Position numbers and translations under genes: made by a program | The notes under the pieces: model-generated | The model's input: the letters and a program-made list of their open reading frames with translations, nothing else | Told to the model about the DNA's origin: nothing | The model's database searches: none | Assembly: GCA_900768725.1 (NCBI GenBank) | Contig: CAAGDU010000203.1 | Location: forward strand, 1-6,369 | Length of the DNA: 6,369 nucleotides | Source of the DNA: Bacteroidales bacterium | Lineage (GTDB): Bacteria; Bacteroidota; Bacteroidia; Bacteroidales; Paludibacteraceae | Reading direction: 5' to 3' | Shown here: in pieces, positions 1 through 4,938 of the stretch | How the letters are laid out: each line of letters opens with the position of its first letter | Position numbering within the stretch: the first letter of the stretch is position 1

Positions 1-1
1 C

Positions 2-109
2 AAACTGCTTATCCCCGCCACCCGCGTAAGCAAGCATTTCGACACCTTCCTGAGCAACTCCTTCGGCTTCGGCGGCACCAACGCCACGCTGGTAGGAAGG
101 AATATGTGA
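2..109 (+). CDS. beta-ketoacyl-ACP synthase, C-terminal end (partial, 5' end outside window)
   Basis: Only the last 35 codons are present, ending at TGA 107-109. The peptide contains SNSFGFGGTNATL, the C-terminal signature of KAS I/II-type condensing enzymes, in which the Gly-rich FGFGGTN loop lies near the active site. These enzymes extend an acyl-ACP by two carbons using malonyl-ACP. The catalytic Cys and the two His residues lie upstream of the window, so I cannot tell whether it is an active ketosynthase or a chain-length-factor-like partner. It is followed by a repeat and then an acyl carrier protein, which fits a pigment-type fatty acid cluster. The family call is firm; the specific role is not resolvable from this fragment. 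Confidence 0.87.
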   Translation, partial: KLLIPATRVSKHFDTFLSNSFGFGGTNATLVGRNM

Positions 110-116
110 TAGAAAA

Positions 117-262
117 GACCCACCCCATACCTCCCTGAAATCACCCCGCTGCGCATCGCTTGCGGGGACGCCGACAAGGGAGGGAGTAAAATAAATTACT
201 TTTGTATAACTAACACTAATCTCCTAACTCCCTCCCTTGTAGGGAGGGGCGGGGAGAGTCCT
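117..262 (+). repeat. Type 1 interspersed double-hairpin repeat, copy A
   Basis: The element begins GACCCACCCC (from 117) and ends with a degenerate complement, GGGGCGGGGAGAGTCC. Inside are two hairpin-forming arms, CCTCCCT...AGGGAGGG (130-186) and CTCCCTCCCTTGTAGGGAGGGG (229-249), separated by an AT-rich spacer with ACTAATCT. It is a relative of the copies at 1076-1181 and 1584-1690, in the same orientation as the latter. It is longer because the short ACAA loop of its left hairpin is replaced by about 40 bases containing a GC-rich stem, CCCCGC at 144-149 pairing with GCGGGG at 162-167. It fills most of the gap between the ketosynthase and the acyl carrier protein. No coding capacity is evident. 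Confidence 0.85.
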
Positions 263-275
263 AAATTTATTTAAC

Positions 276-521
276 ATGACAAAAAATGAGATTATTGCCA
301 AAGTAAACGAAGTATTGGCAGAAGAGTTTGAGAAAGACGTAGAAGAACTGACCCCGGAGGCAAACATCAAGCAGACGCTTGAGTTGGACAGCCTATCGCT
401 GGTGGACATGGTAGCCCTTATTGACAACGAGTTCGGTGTGAAGATTGCAAACAGCGAGTTGGCATCTATCCCCACTTTCCAAGCGCTGTACGACTACCTC
501 GATAGCCACATGAACGGATAA
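276..521 (+). CDS. acyl carrier protein
   Basis: This 81-residue acidic protein has the size and pattern of a type II acyl carrier protein. The motif LELDSLSLVDMV carries the conserved DSL triad, with Ser39 as the expected 4'-phosphopantetheine attachment site. It is followed by the helix VDMVALIDNEFGVKI, typical of helix II and the recognition region. It would carry the growing acyl chain as a thioester between the ketosynthase, ketoreductase and dehydratases encoded around it. The ATG at 276 is the first start that gives the full helix I (KNEIIAKVNEVLAEEF). There is no good Shine-Dalgarno, as is usual in Bacteroidota. It is probably pathway-specific rather than the housekeeping AcpP, since it sits among accessory dehydratases; that is inference from context. 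Confidence 0.93.
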   Translation: MTKNEIIAKVNEVLAEEFEKDVEELTPEANIKQTLELDSLSLVDMVALIDNEFGVKIANSELASIPTFQALYDYLDSHMNG

Positions 522-522
522 A

Positions 523-645
523 AAGACCGCCTTTGGCTGTTAGAAGTCCGACCGCGCTTCGCGCTGTTAGAAGTTAGACTGCATGGCATCTAACAGCGAA
601 GCGGTCTAACATCCAACAGCAACGCGGTCTAACAGCGAAGCGGTC
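523..645 (+). repeat. Type 2 repeat array: GACCGC / CGCTGTTAGA units arranged as an inverted array
   Basis: The whole gap between the acyl carrier protein and the first dehydratase consists of five variants of one unit of about 16-25 bases. Two are in the forward sense (GACCGC...GCTGTTAGA; 525-548 and 550-578) and three in the reverse sense (TCTAACAGCGAAGCGGTC at 589-606, a variant at 611-629, and TAACAGCGAAGCGGTC at 630-645). The two sets face each other across GCATGGCA at 581-588. The forward and reverse blocks can pair, giving a branched or long hairpin. A 14-base piece, TCCGACCGCGCTTC (547-560), recurs exactly at 5370-5383. Nothing here looks coding. Confidence 0.85.
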
Positions 646-650
646 AAATT

Positions 651-1076
651 ATGCTATTCCAAGGCGAAGAAATCAAGCAACTGATACCCCAGCGGGAGCC
701 CATCATCATGGTGGATATGTTCACGTTCGGGGAGCAGTCGGACGAGGCGGCAGCAACCGGATTGACAGTTGCTGCCACCAACATTTTTGTACAGGACAAC
801 CATCTGCGTGAGCCCGGCATCATAGAGCACGTGGCGCAGTCGGCAGCCGCGCTGGCTGGATACACCACTTTCCGGCAGGGATTGCCGCCGCAGTTGGGCT
901 ACATAGGTGAGATAAAGAAGTTTCATATCCACCGTCTGCCCTGCGTGGGCGACACGCTGCACACCACCCTCCGCGTGCTCGGCACCGCCATGGGCATCAC
1001 CCTGCTCGCTGCCGAAGTCCGCGTTGCCGATGACGTGGTGGCAGAAGGACAGATGAAGATATTTCTGAAAGGATAG
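651..1076 (+). CDS. hotdog-fold 3-hydroxyacyl-ACP dehydratase (ApeP/FabA-FabZ-like)
   Basis: The 141-residue protein has the layout of a single hotdog domain: LIPQREPIIMVD near the N-terminus (residues 11-22), a central helix IIEHVAQSAAALAGY (57-71), and a strand segment EIKKFHIHRLPCVGDTL (87-103). This matches beta-hydroxyacyl-ACP dehydratases of the kind found in aryl-polyene clusters, including the (P/H)R-x-P-(I/M) and E-x-x-AQ motifs. His51 and Glu59 are the plausible catalytic pair in DNHLREPGIIEH, but the stretch between them is shorter than in FabZ (HFPGxPxxPGVxxxE). Its likely job is removal of water from 3-hydroxyacyl-ACP to leave a trans-2 double bond. Its stop TAG (1074-1076) shares its last base with the first base of a type 1 repeat. 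The family is well supported; substrate range and activity are inferred. Confidence 0.85.
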   Translation: MLFQGEEIKQLIPQREPIIMVDMFTFGEQSDEAAATGLTVAATNIFVQDNHLREPGIIEHVAQSAAALAGYTTFRQGLPPQLGYIGEIKKFHIHRLPCVGDTLHTTLRVLGTAMGITLLAAEVRVADDVVAEGQMKIFLKG

Positions 1077-1181
1077 GACCCACCCCAACCCTCCCTACAA
1101 AGGGAGGGAGAAAAATTAGTTTCTAAAGTCGAAGGTAACTTCTCACCCTCCCCCTTTGTAGGGGGGAGTTGGAGGGGGTCC
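1076..1181 (-). repeat. Type 1 interspersed double-hairpin repeat, copy B (inverted)
   Basis: The outer ends are GGACCCACCCC (1076-1086) and GGAGGGGGTCC (1171-1181), complementary with a few mismatches. The inner hairpins are CCCTCCCTACAAAGGGAGGG (1090-1109) and CCTCCCCCTTTGTAGGGGGG around 1147-1166. The spacer contains ATTAGTTTC. Read on the minus strand it gives GAAACTAAT followed by CTCCCTCC, matching the spacer of copy C. This copy is therefore inserted in the opposite orientation to A and C. It fills nearly the entire gap between the two dehydratase genes. Confidence 0.87.
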
Positions 1182-1193
1182 AAACCAAGTATT

Positions 1194-1625
1194 ATGCTTA
1201 ACTATTACCACATATTATCTTCCGACACCACCTCCGACGGGGGTATGTTTCGGGTATCGTTGAATGCCGACTGCGAGGTCTATCAGGGGCATTTCCCGGG
1301 TGAGCCTATATCCCCGGGCGTATGCAACATCCAGATGATTAAGGAGTGCGCAGAGTTGCTGCTACAAGATACTTTCACCGCAGGCGAGACGCCTGCGCCC
1401 CCAGTGGAGACCATGTTGCTGAGCCATATCCGGCAATGCCGACTGACGACTTTGGTTACGCCGCAGCAGCACCCTGAGGTGGAGGTGCGCGTCGCCATCC
1501 TCAGCCGCAGCGAAGACACCATCACCTTCCGCGGCACCATCGGCAAAGCCGAAGAGGTCTATATGGAACTGAAAGGAGAGTTAGGACCCACCCCAACCCT
1601 CCCTACAAAGGGAGGGAGTAGGTAA
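1194..1625 (+). CDS. FabZ/ApeI-like hotdog dehydratase with repeat-derived C-terminal tail
   Basis: The protein has 143 residues. The signature QGHFPGEPISPGV (31-43) is the FabZ-type active-site loop, with His33 in the catalytic position. The residue 14 positions later, normally Glu in FabZ, is Gln47 (IQMIKE), so activity or mechanism may differ, or it may act as a partner of the other dehydratase or as a thioesterase-like hotdog. Residues 62-70 (TAGETPAPP) are partly encoded by a GC palindrome inserted in frame. The last 13 residues, GPTPTLPTKGGSR, are translated from a type 1 repeat beginning at 1584, so the ancestral protein probably ended near MELKGEL. ATG 1194 is the first start that leaves a full N-terminal strand. 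The likely role is the second dehydration activity of the polyene-type cluster. Confidence 0.82.
   Translation: MLNYYHILSSDTTSDGGMFRVSLNADCEVYQGHFPGEPISPGVCNIQMIKECAELLLQDTFTAGETPAPPVETMLLSHIRQCRLTTLVTPQQHPEVEVRVAILSRSEDTITFRGTIGKAEEVYMELKGELGPTPTLPTKGGSR
1379..1397 (+). repeat. Short GC palindrome inserted in frame within the second dehydratase
   Basis: CGCAGGCG AGA CGCCTGCG is a perfect 8-bp stem with a 3-base loop, followed by CCCCC. It is translated as part of AGETPAPP, a Pro/Gly-rich stretch between the central hotdog helix and the next strand (VETMLLSHIRQCR), where a surface loop is expected. Its compact GC palindrome form resembles small palindromic elements tolerated inside genes. 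That it is a mobile or repeated element is inference, as there is only one copy here. Confidence 0.6.
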
Positions 1626-1690
1626 ATAACTTTCGTCTATTGAAACTAATCTTTTCTCCCTCCCTCTGTAGGGAGGGCAGGGGTGGGTCT
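1584..1690 (+). repeat. Type 1 interspersed double-hairpin repeat, copy C
   Basis: Outer ends GGACCCACCCC (1584-1594) and GGGGTGGGTCT (1680-1690) are complementary over almost their full length. The inner hairpins are CCCTCCCTACAAAGGGAGGG (1598-1617) and CTCCCTCCCTCTGTAGGGAGGG (1656-1677). The spacer contains TTCGTCTATTGAAACTAATC. The first 26 or so bases are identical to copy B, from TAGGACCC through AGGGAGGGAG. The left part is read as the C-terminus of the second dehydratase, and the right end finishes five bases before the next ATG. Confidence 0.9.
1671..1687 (+). other. candidate G-quadruplex motif upstream of the FAD oxidoreductase start
   Basis: GGGAGGGCAGGGGTGGG has four runs of three or more G with loops of one, two and one bases on the coding strand, seven bases before ATG 1695. 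It is the right end of type 1 repeat copy C. In mRNA it competes with the CTCCCTCCCT arm just upstream, so it could fold either as a hairpin or as a quadruplex beside the translation start. The motif is visible; formation and effect are inference. Confidence 0.4.
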
Positions 1691-1694
1691 TGAT

Positions 1695-3110
1695 ATGTCA
1701 TCAGTCATCATCATAGGAGCAGGGCTGGGAGGGCTGGAGTGCGGCTATATCTTGGCGAAGAAGGGCTTTCGGGTTACTGTCCTCGAGCACGATGCGCGTG
1801 TCGGGGGCTGCCTGCAGTCGTTCCGCCGCGGCGACACGCTCTTCGACGCGGGCTTCCACTACGTGGGTGGGCTGGCGGAGGGACAGCCGCTGCACCGTAT
1901 CTTCTCCTATCTTGACCTGCTCGACCTCCCGTGGCGGCGGTTGGACACCGACTGCTTCGACGAGGTCATCATCGGCGACCGCCGTTTCCCCTTTGCGCAA
2001 GGGCATGAGGCGTTTGCCGAGCGGCTGGCGGACTGCTTCCCCCACCAGCGCGAGAACCTGCGCCAATACACGCAGTTTCTGCAACACGTGGGCGAACATG
2101 TCTTCGACCCCTTGCAACCTGATTATCAGGGCAATCCGCTCTTCGGAGAGTCCGCCTACGACTGGCTCTGCCGCACCATCAGCGACCCGCTCTTGCGGCA
2201 AGTCTTGTCCGGCACGTCGCTCAAGATGGAGTTGCGGGCGGAGACCCTGCCGCTCTACACCTTCGCGCAGATTAACGACTCGTTCATACAGAGCGCATGG
2301 CGCCTGTCGGGCGGCGGGCAACAGATAGCAGACCGCCTGCGCCAAGGCATCGAGGCGGTGGGCGGGCAGGTGCGCACACGCGCACAGGTAACGCGGCTGA
2401 TGGAGCACAACGGGCGTATCAACCAAGTGGAAATCAACGGCGAGGAGCGTCTGCAAGCCGACCTGTTTATCTCTAATACGCACCCTGCCGTAACCTTCAG
2501 CCTCGTGGACGACTGCCCCGCCATCCGCAAAATCTACCGCCGCCGTATCGCCGCGCTGGACAACACTGACGGCATGTTCACCGCGAACATCCGCCTCAAG
2601 CCCAACCTATTGCCATACCTGAACCGTAACTTGTTTATCCACCGCGAGGGAGCCGACTTGTGGCAGAACCCCACCGACAGCATGCTGGTGCATTTCTACC
2701 CCGACGCACACGCGCTGGACATCCTCACACCCATGCGTTGGGAGGAGGTGGCGCCGTGGGCGGACAAGCCCCGCGGCAGACGCGGCGACGACTACGTGGC
2801 GTTCAAGGCGCAGAAGACCGAAGACTGCCTGCGGCGGGCGGAGCCGTTCCTCCCCGGCTTGCGAGAGGCCATCGATCGCGTCTATACCTCCACGCCGCTG
2901 TCCTACACCCACTACACCCTCACCCCACACGGCTCGGCATACGGCATCCGCAAAGACTGGCGCAGCCCGCTCACCACGGTGCTCACGCCCCGCACACCGC
3001 TGCCCAACCTCTTCCTCACGGGGCAGAACCTCAACCTACATGGCATCCTCGGCGTCTCCATGACCGCCCTCATGACCTGCAAAACAATTTGTAAATTTGT
3101 AAATTTGTAA
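1695..3110 (+). CDS. FAD-dependent oxidoreductase, phytoene desaturase / retinol saturase-like
   Basis: From ATG 1695 this is a 471-residue protein. The N-terminal Rossmann motif is VIIIGAGLGGLECGYIL (GxGxxG at residues 8-13), with Glu31 closing the second strand (VTVLEHD) and binding the FAD ribose, followed by GG at 37-38. FDAGFHYVGG (50-59) matches the (G-x-HY-x-G) segment of the CrtI and retinol saturase group. The C-terminal block LFLTGQNLNLHGILGVSMTAL is the second FAD-binding signature. It probably oxidises, reduces or isomerises the conjugated acyl chain, but the reaction cannot be read from sequence. A GTG at 1683 is in frame but inside a repeat, so I prefer 1695. The last eight residues (TICKFVNL) and the stop come from an AT-rich repeat. 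Confidence 0.87.
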   Translation: MSSVIIIGAGLGGLECGYILAKKGFRVTVLEHDARVGGCLQSFRRGDTLFDAGFHYVGGLAEGQPLHRIFSYLDLLDLPWRRLDTDCFDEVIIGDRRFPFAQGHEAFAERLADCFPHQRENLRQYTQFLQHVGEHVFDPLQPDYQGNPLFGESAYDWLCRTISDPLLRQVLSGTSLKMELRAETLPLYTFAQINDSFIQSAWRLSGGGQQIADRLRQGIEAVGGQVRTRAQVTRLMEHNGRINQVEINGEERLQADLFISNTHPAVTFSLVDDCPAIRKIYRRRIAALDNTDGMFTANIRLKPNLLPYLNRNLFIHREGADLWQNPTDSMLVHFYPDAHALDILTPMRWEEVAPWADKPRGRRGDDYVAFKAQKTEDCLRRAEPFLPGLREAIDRVYTSTPLSYTHYTLTPHGSAYGIRKDWRSPLTTVLTPRTPLPNLFLTGQNLNLHGILGVSMTALMTCKTICKFVNL

Positions 3111-3174
3111 ATTTGAAAATTATTAGTCTCGCATGGCAATTTTCAAATTTACAAATTTTCAAATTTTCAAATTG
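3085..3174 (+). repeat. Type 3 AT-rich octamer hairpin repeat, copy 1
   Basis: Arms of 37 bases (3085-3121 and 3138-3174) are complementary at 35 positions and built from octamers TTTGTAAA or TTTGAAAA and their complements. They flank the 16-base centre ATTAGTCTCGCATGGC (3122-3137). The left arm supplies the last codons and stop (3108-3110) of the FAD oxidoreductase. The hairpin would be long and has no T-run after it, so it does not look like a standard terminator. Related copies are at 3187-3257 and 4924-5011. Confidence 0.88.
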
Positions 3175-3186
3175 AATATCTCTTCC

Positions 3187-3257
3187 GAATTGCAATTTTC
3201 AAATTATTAGCCTCGCATTGCAATTTTCAAATTTTCAAATTTACAAATTTTCAAATT
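3187..3257 (+). repeat. Type 3 AT-rich octamer repeat, copy 2 (left arm flipped or truncated)
   Basis: The centre ATTAGCCTCGCATTGC (3205-3220) differs from copy 1 at two positions. The right arm (3221-3257) is again made of TTTTCAAA and TTTACAAA units ending in CAAATTG. The left side, AATTGCAATTTTCAAATT, runs in the same sense as the right arm rather than its complement, so no long hairpin can form. It appears to be a rearranged tandem copy next to copy 1. Together they fill the gap before the ketoreductase gene. Confidence 0.8.
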
Positions 3258-3268
3258 GATATAGTATC

Positions 3269-3994
3269 ATGTTCGCATTAGTTACCGGCGGCAGTCGCGG
3301 CATAGGTCGCGCAGTAGCCCTCCGCCTTGCACAAATGGGCTACCGGGTAGTTATCAACTATATGTCCAACGACGCGGAGGCGGAGAAGACGCTCGCCATG
3401 GTGCGCGAGGCAGGCAGCGATGGCGAGTTGCTGAAGTTCGACGTGAGCGACGTGGAGGCTTCGCGCCTCGCGCTGGAGGGTTGGCAGAAAGCGCACCCCG
3501 ACGACTATATCGAGGTGCTGGTCAACAATGCGGGTATCCGCAAAGACAACCTGCTCGTCTGGATGGAGCCCGAGGACTTCACCCGCGTGCTGACCACCAA
3601 CCTCTGCTCGTTCTACAACGTTACCCGTCCGCTCATCACCCCGATGATTCGCCACAAATACGGGCGTATCATCAACATGGCGTCGCTCTCGGGCTTGAAG
3701 GGCTTGCCCGGACAGTGCAACTACTCTGCCGCCAAGGGCGGACTCATCGCCGCCACCAAGGCGCTCGCGCAGGAGGTAGGGCGCAAGAACATCACGGTCA
3801 ACGCCGTAGCCCCGGGGTTTGTCAAGACCGACATGGTCGAAGGGCTGGATGAAGCCGAACTGAAGAAGACTATCCCCATGAACCGTTTCGGCGAGGCGGA
3901 GGAAATCGCCGCGCTGGTAGGCTTCCTCGCGTCCAAAGAGGCGGGCTACATCACGGGCGAGTGCATCTCCATCAACGGCGGCTTGTACTCGTAA
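3269..3994 (+). CDS. fabG: 3-oxoacyl-ACP reductase, FabG-type short-chain dehydrogenase
   Basis: The 241-residue protein is a classical SDR. Cofactor motif TGGSRGIG is at residues 6-13, NNAG at 86-89, and the catalytic tetrad Asn111, Ser139, Tyr152, Lys156 lies in LTTNLCSF, INMASLSG and YSAAK. PGFVKTDM (182-189) follows, and ECISINGG near the end is the usual FabG C-terminal strand. Arg10 after the glycine loop and Asn34 are compatible with NADPH, as in FabG. It would reduce the 3-keto group of the acyl-ACP made by the ketosynthase, ahead of the two dehydratases. The symbol denotes family; this is probably a pathway-specific paralog because of its location. No promoter is evident in the AT-rich repeats upstream, so it is likely read with the preceding genes. 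Confidence 0.92.
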   Translation: MFALVTGGSRGIGRAVALRLAQMGYRVVINYMSNDAEAEKTLAMVREAGSDGELLKFDVSDVEASRLALEGWQKAHPDDYIEVLVNNAGIRKDNLLVWMEPEDFTRVLTTNLCSFYNVTRPLITPMIRHKYGRIINMASLSGLKGLPGQCNYSAAKGGLIAATKALAQEVGRKNITVNAVAPGFVKTDMVEGLDEAELKKTIPMNRFGEAEEIAALVGFLASKEAGYITGECISINGGLYS

Positions 3995-4054
3995 TCCCCT
4001 GCAAGTGCCACAAGTTCGCGTACTCGGGGGTTACCAAACTCGCGGATAGGTATA

Positions 4055-4102
4055 CCTGAACAAAGTGAAAACTCTGTTTAGGCAGATGGAATGATGTCAT
4101 TC
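4055..4102 (+). terminator. two successive hairpins, possible end of the pigment-type operon
   Basis: CCTGAACAAAG (4055-4065) pairs with CTCTGTTTAGG (4072-4082) over 11 positions with one G-U and one mismatch around a TGAAAA loop. GAATGATGTCATTC (4089-4102) is a perfect 6-bp stem. They lie 60-108 bases after the fabG stop and before the next promoter, where termination is expected. No strong T-run follows, so the call is tentative. Confidence 0.4.
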
Positions 4103-4155
4103 TGTCATTATGTTAGTTTCCAATCGGCATTATTCTAAAAAAAATTAAGATTCAC

Positions 4156-4186
4156 TTGTGTAATTAAAAAAAATGCAGTATCTTTG
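4156..4186 (+). promoter_or_regulatory. Bacteroidota-type promoter of the sirtuin gene
   Basis: TATCTTTG at 4179-4186 matches the Bacteroidota -7 consensus TAnnTTTG exactly. TTG at 4156-4158 lies 20 bp upstream, the usual spacing for the -33 element. Two A-rich tracts (4137-4145 and 4165-4173) lie around the -33 element. Transcription would begin near 4192-4195, giving a leader of about 55 bases containing a small stem, TCCCC (4215-4219) with GGGGA (4231-4235). This separates the sirtuin unit from the upstream cluster. Confidence 0.75.
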
Positions 4187-4248
4187 CCGCCGAAAACGTA
4201 AGACTTGTATTTTATCCCCAATTAGTCATAGGGGAAGTAAGGTCAATC

Positions 4249-4938
4249 ATGAAACGAATCGTAGTGTTTACAGGTGCTGGTGTGAGTGCGGAAAGTGGAT
4301 TGGGCACTTTCCGCGACGCGGACGGACTATGGGAGAAGTACCGCGTGGAGGACGTGTGCACCCACGAGGCGTGGCTCCGCAATCCGCAGTTGTGTGTGGA
4401 CTTCTACAACGCGCGGCGTCGCGACACCTTAGCCGCGCAGCCCAATGCCGCACACGTGGCAATCGCCGAGTTGCAGGCACGCTTCCCCCAAACGCAAATC
4501 ATCACCCAGAACATCGACGACCTGCACGAGCGCGCCGGCGCACATGACGTGCTCCACCTCCACGGCGAGATACGCAAACTCCGCTCGGACATTGACGAGA
4601 CGGCGACGGTGGACCTCGAGGGTTGGGAGCAACACTACGGCGACCGACACCCCGACGGCAGCCTGCTGCGGCCCTACATCGTCTTCTTCGGCGAAGGAGT
4701 GCCCAACTTCCCGCGGGCGTGCGAGATAGCGTCGCAAGCGGACATCATGATTGTCGTCGGCACCAGCCTAAATGTCTATCCCGCGGCGTCGCTCTTGGAG
4801 TACGTGCCCGAACACGCCCCCATCTACGTGATTGACCCCGGCATGCCGGAAATGGGGATGTATCGCAACCGCGTAACCCACATCCGCAAGAAAGCCTCCG
4901 AAGGTGTCCCGGAGTTGGTGAAACAATTTGAAAATTAA
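4249..4938 (+). CDS. Sir2-family NAD-dependent protein deacylase (CobB/SIRT5-like, without zinc cysteines)
   Basis: In this 229-residue protein the NAD-binding motifs are in order: GAGVSAESGLGTFRDADGLW (9-28), TQNIDDLHERAG (86-97), the catalytic His105 in LHGE, FFGEGVPNF (146-154) and GTSLNVYPAA (171-180). Tyr53 and Arg56 in FYNARRR match the Tyr-x-x-Arg pair that lets class III sirtuins bind succinyl- or malonyl-lysine, so desuccinylase activity is plausible. The zinc module normally between LHGE and the LRP strand lacks all four Cys; in its place is RKLRSDIDETATVDLEGWEQ, a form I recognise from Bacteroidota sirtuins. It has its own promoter. The last four residues, QFEN, and the stop are encoded by a type 3 repeat. 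It is cytoplasmic, and its targets are unknown. Confidence 0.92.
   Translation: MKRIVVFTGAGVSAESGLGTFRDADGLWEKYRVEDVCTHEAWLRNPQLCVDFYNARRRDTLAAQPNAAHVAIAELQARFPQTQIITQNIDDLHERAGAHDVLHLHGEIRKLRSDIDETATVDLEGWEQHYGDRHPDGSLLRPYIVFFGEGVPNFPRACEIASQADIMIVVGTSLNVYPAASLLEYVPEHAPIYVIDPGMPEMGMYRNRVTHIRKKASEGVPELVKQFEN

Noticed and set aside
197..204. TACTTTTG, a match to the Bacteroidota -7 box, inside repeat copy A
   Set aside because: There is no TTG at the proper distance upstream, and the equivalent positions in copies B and C do not preserve it.
1090..1109. GGGAGGG hairpins of type 1 repeats as intrinsic terminators
   Set aside because: No T-run follows and the hairpins sit between genes expected to be co-transcribed; mRNA stability or no role is more likely.
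1683..1694. GTG start four codons upstream of the FAD oxidoreductase ATG
   Set aside because: It lies in the end of repeat copy C; ATG 1695 gives the usual short lead into the Rossmann strand.
1701..2483. long open frame of 260 codons on the minus strand
   Set aside because: It is antisense to the FAD oxidoreductase, whose motifs run continuously through the same region; its translation shows no recognisable domain and GC-rich codons readily open the opposite frame.
3085..3257. CRISPR-like array of short AT-rich repeats
   Set aside because: The units are contiguous octamers in inverted arms without unique spacers, and there are no cas genes.
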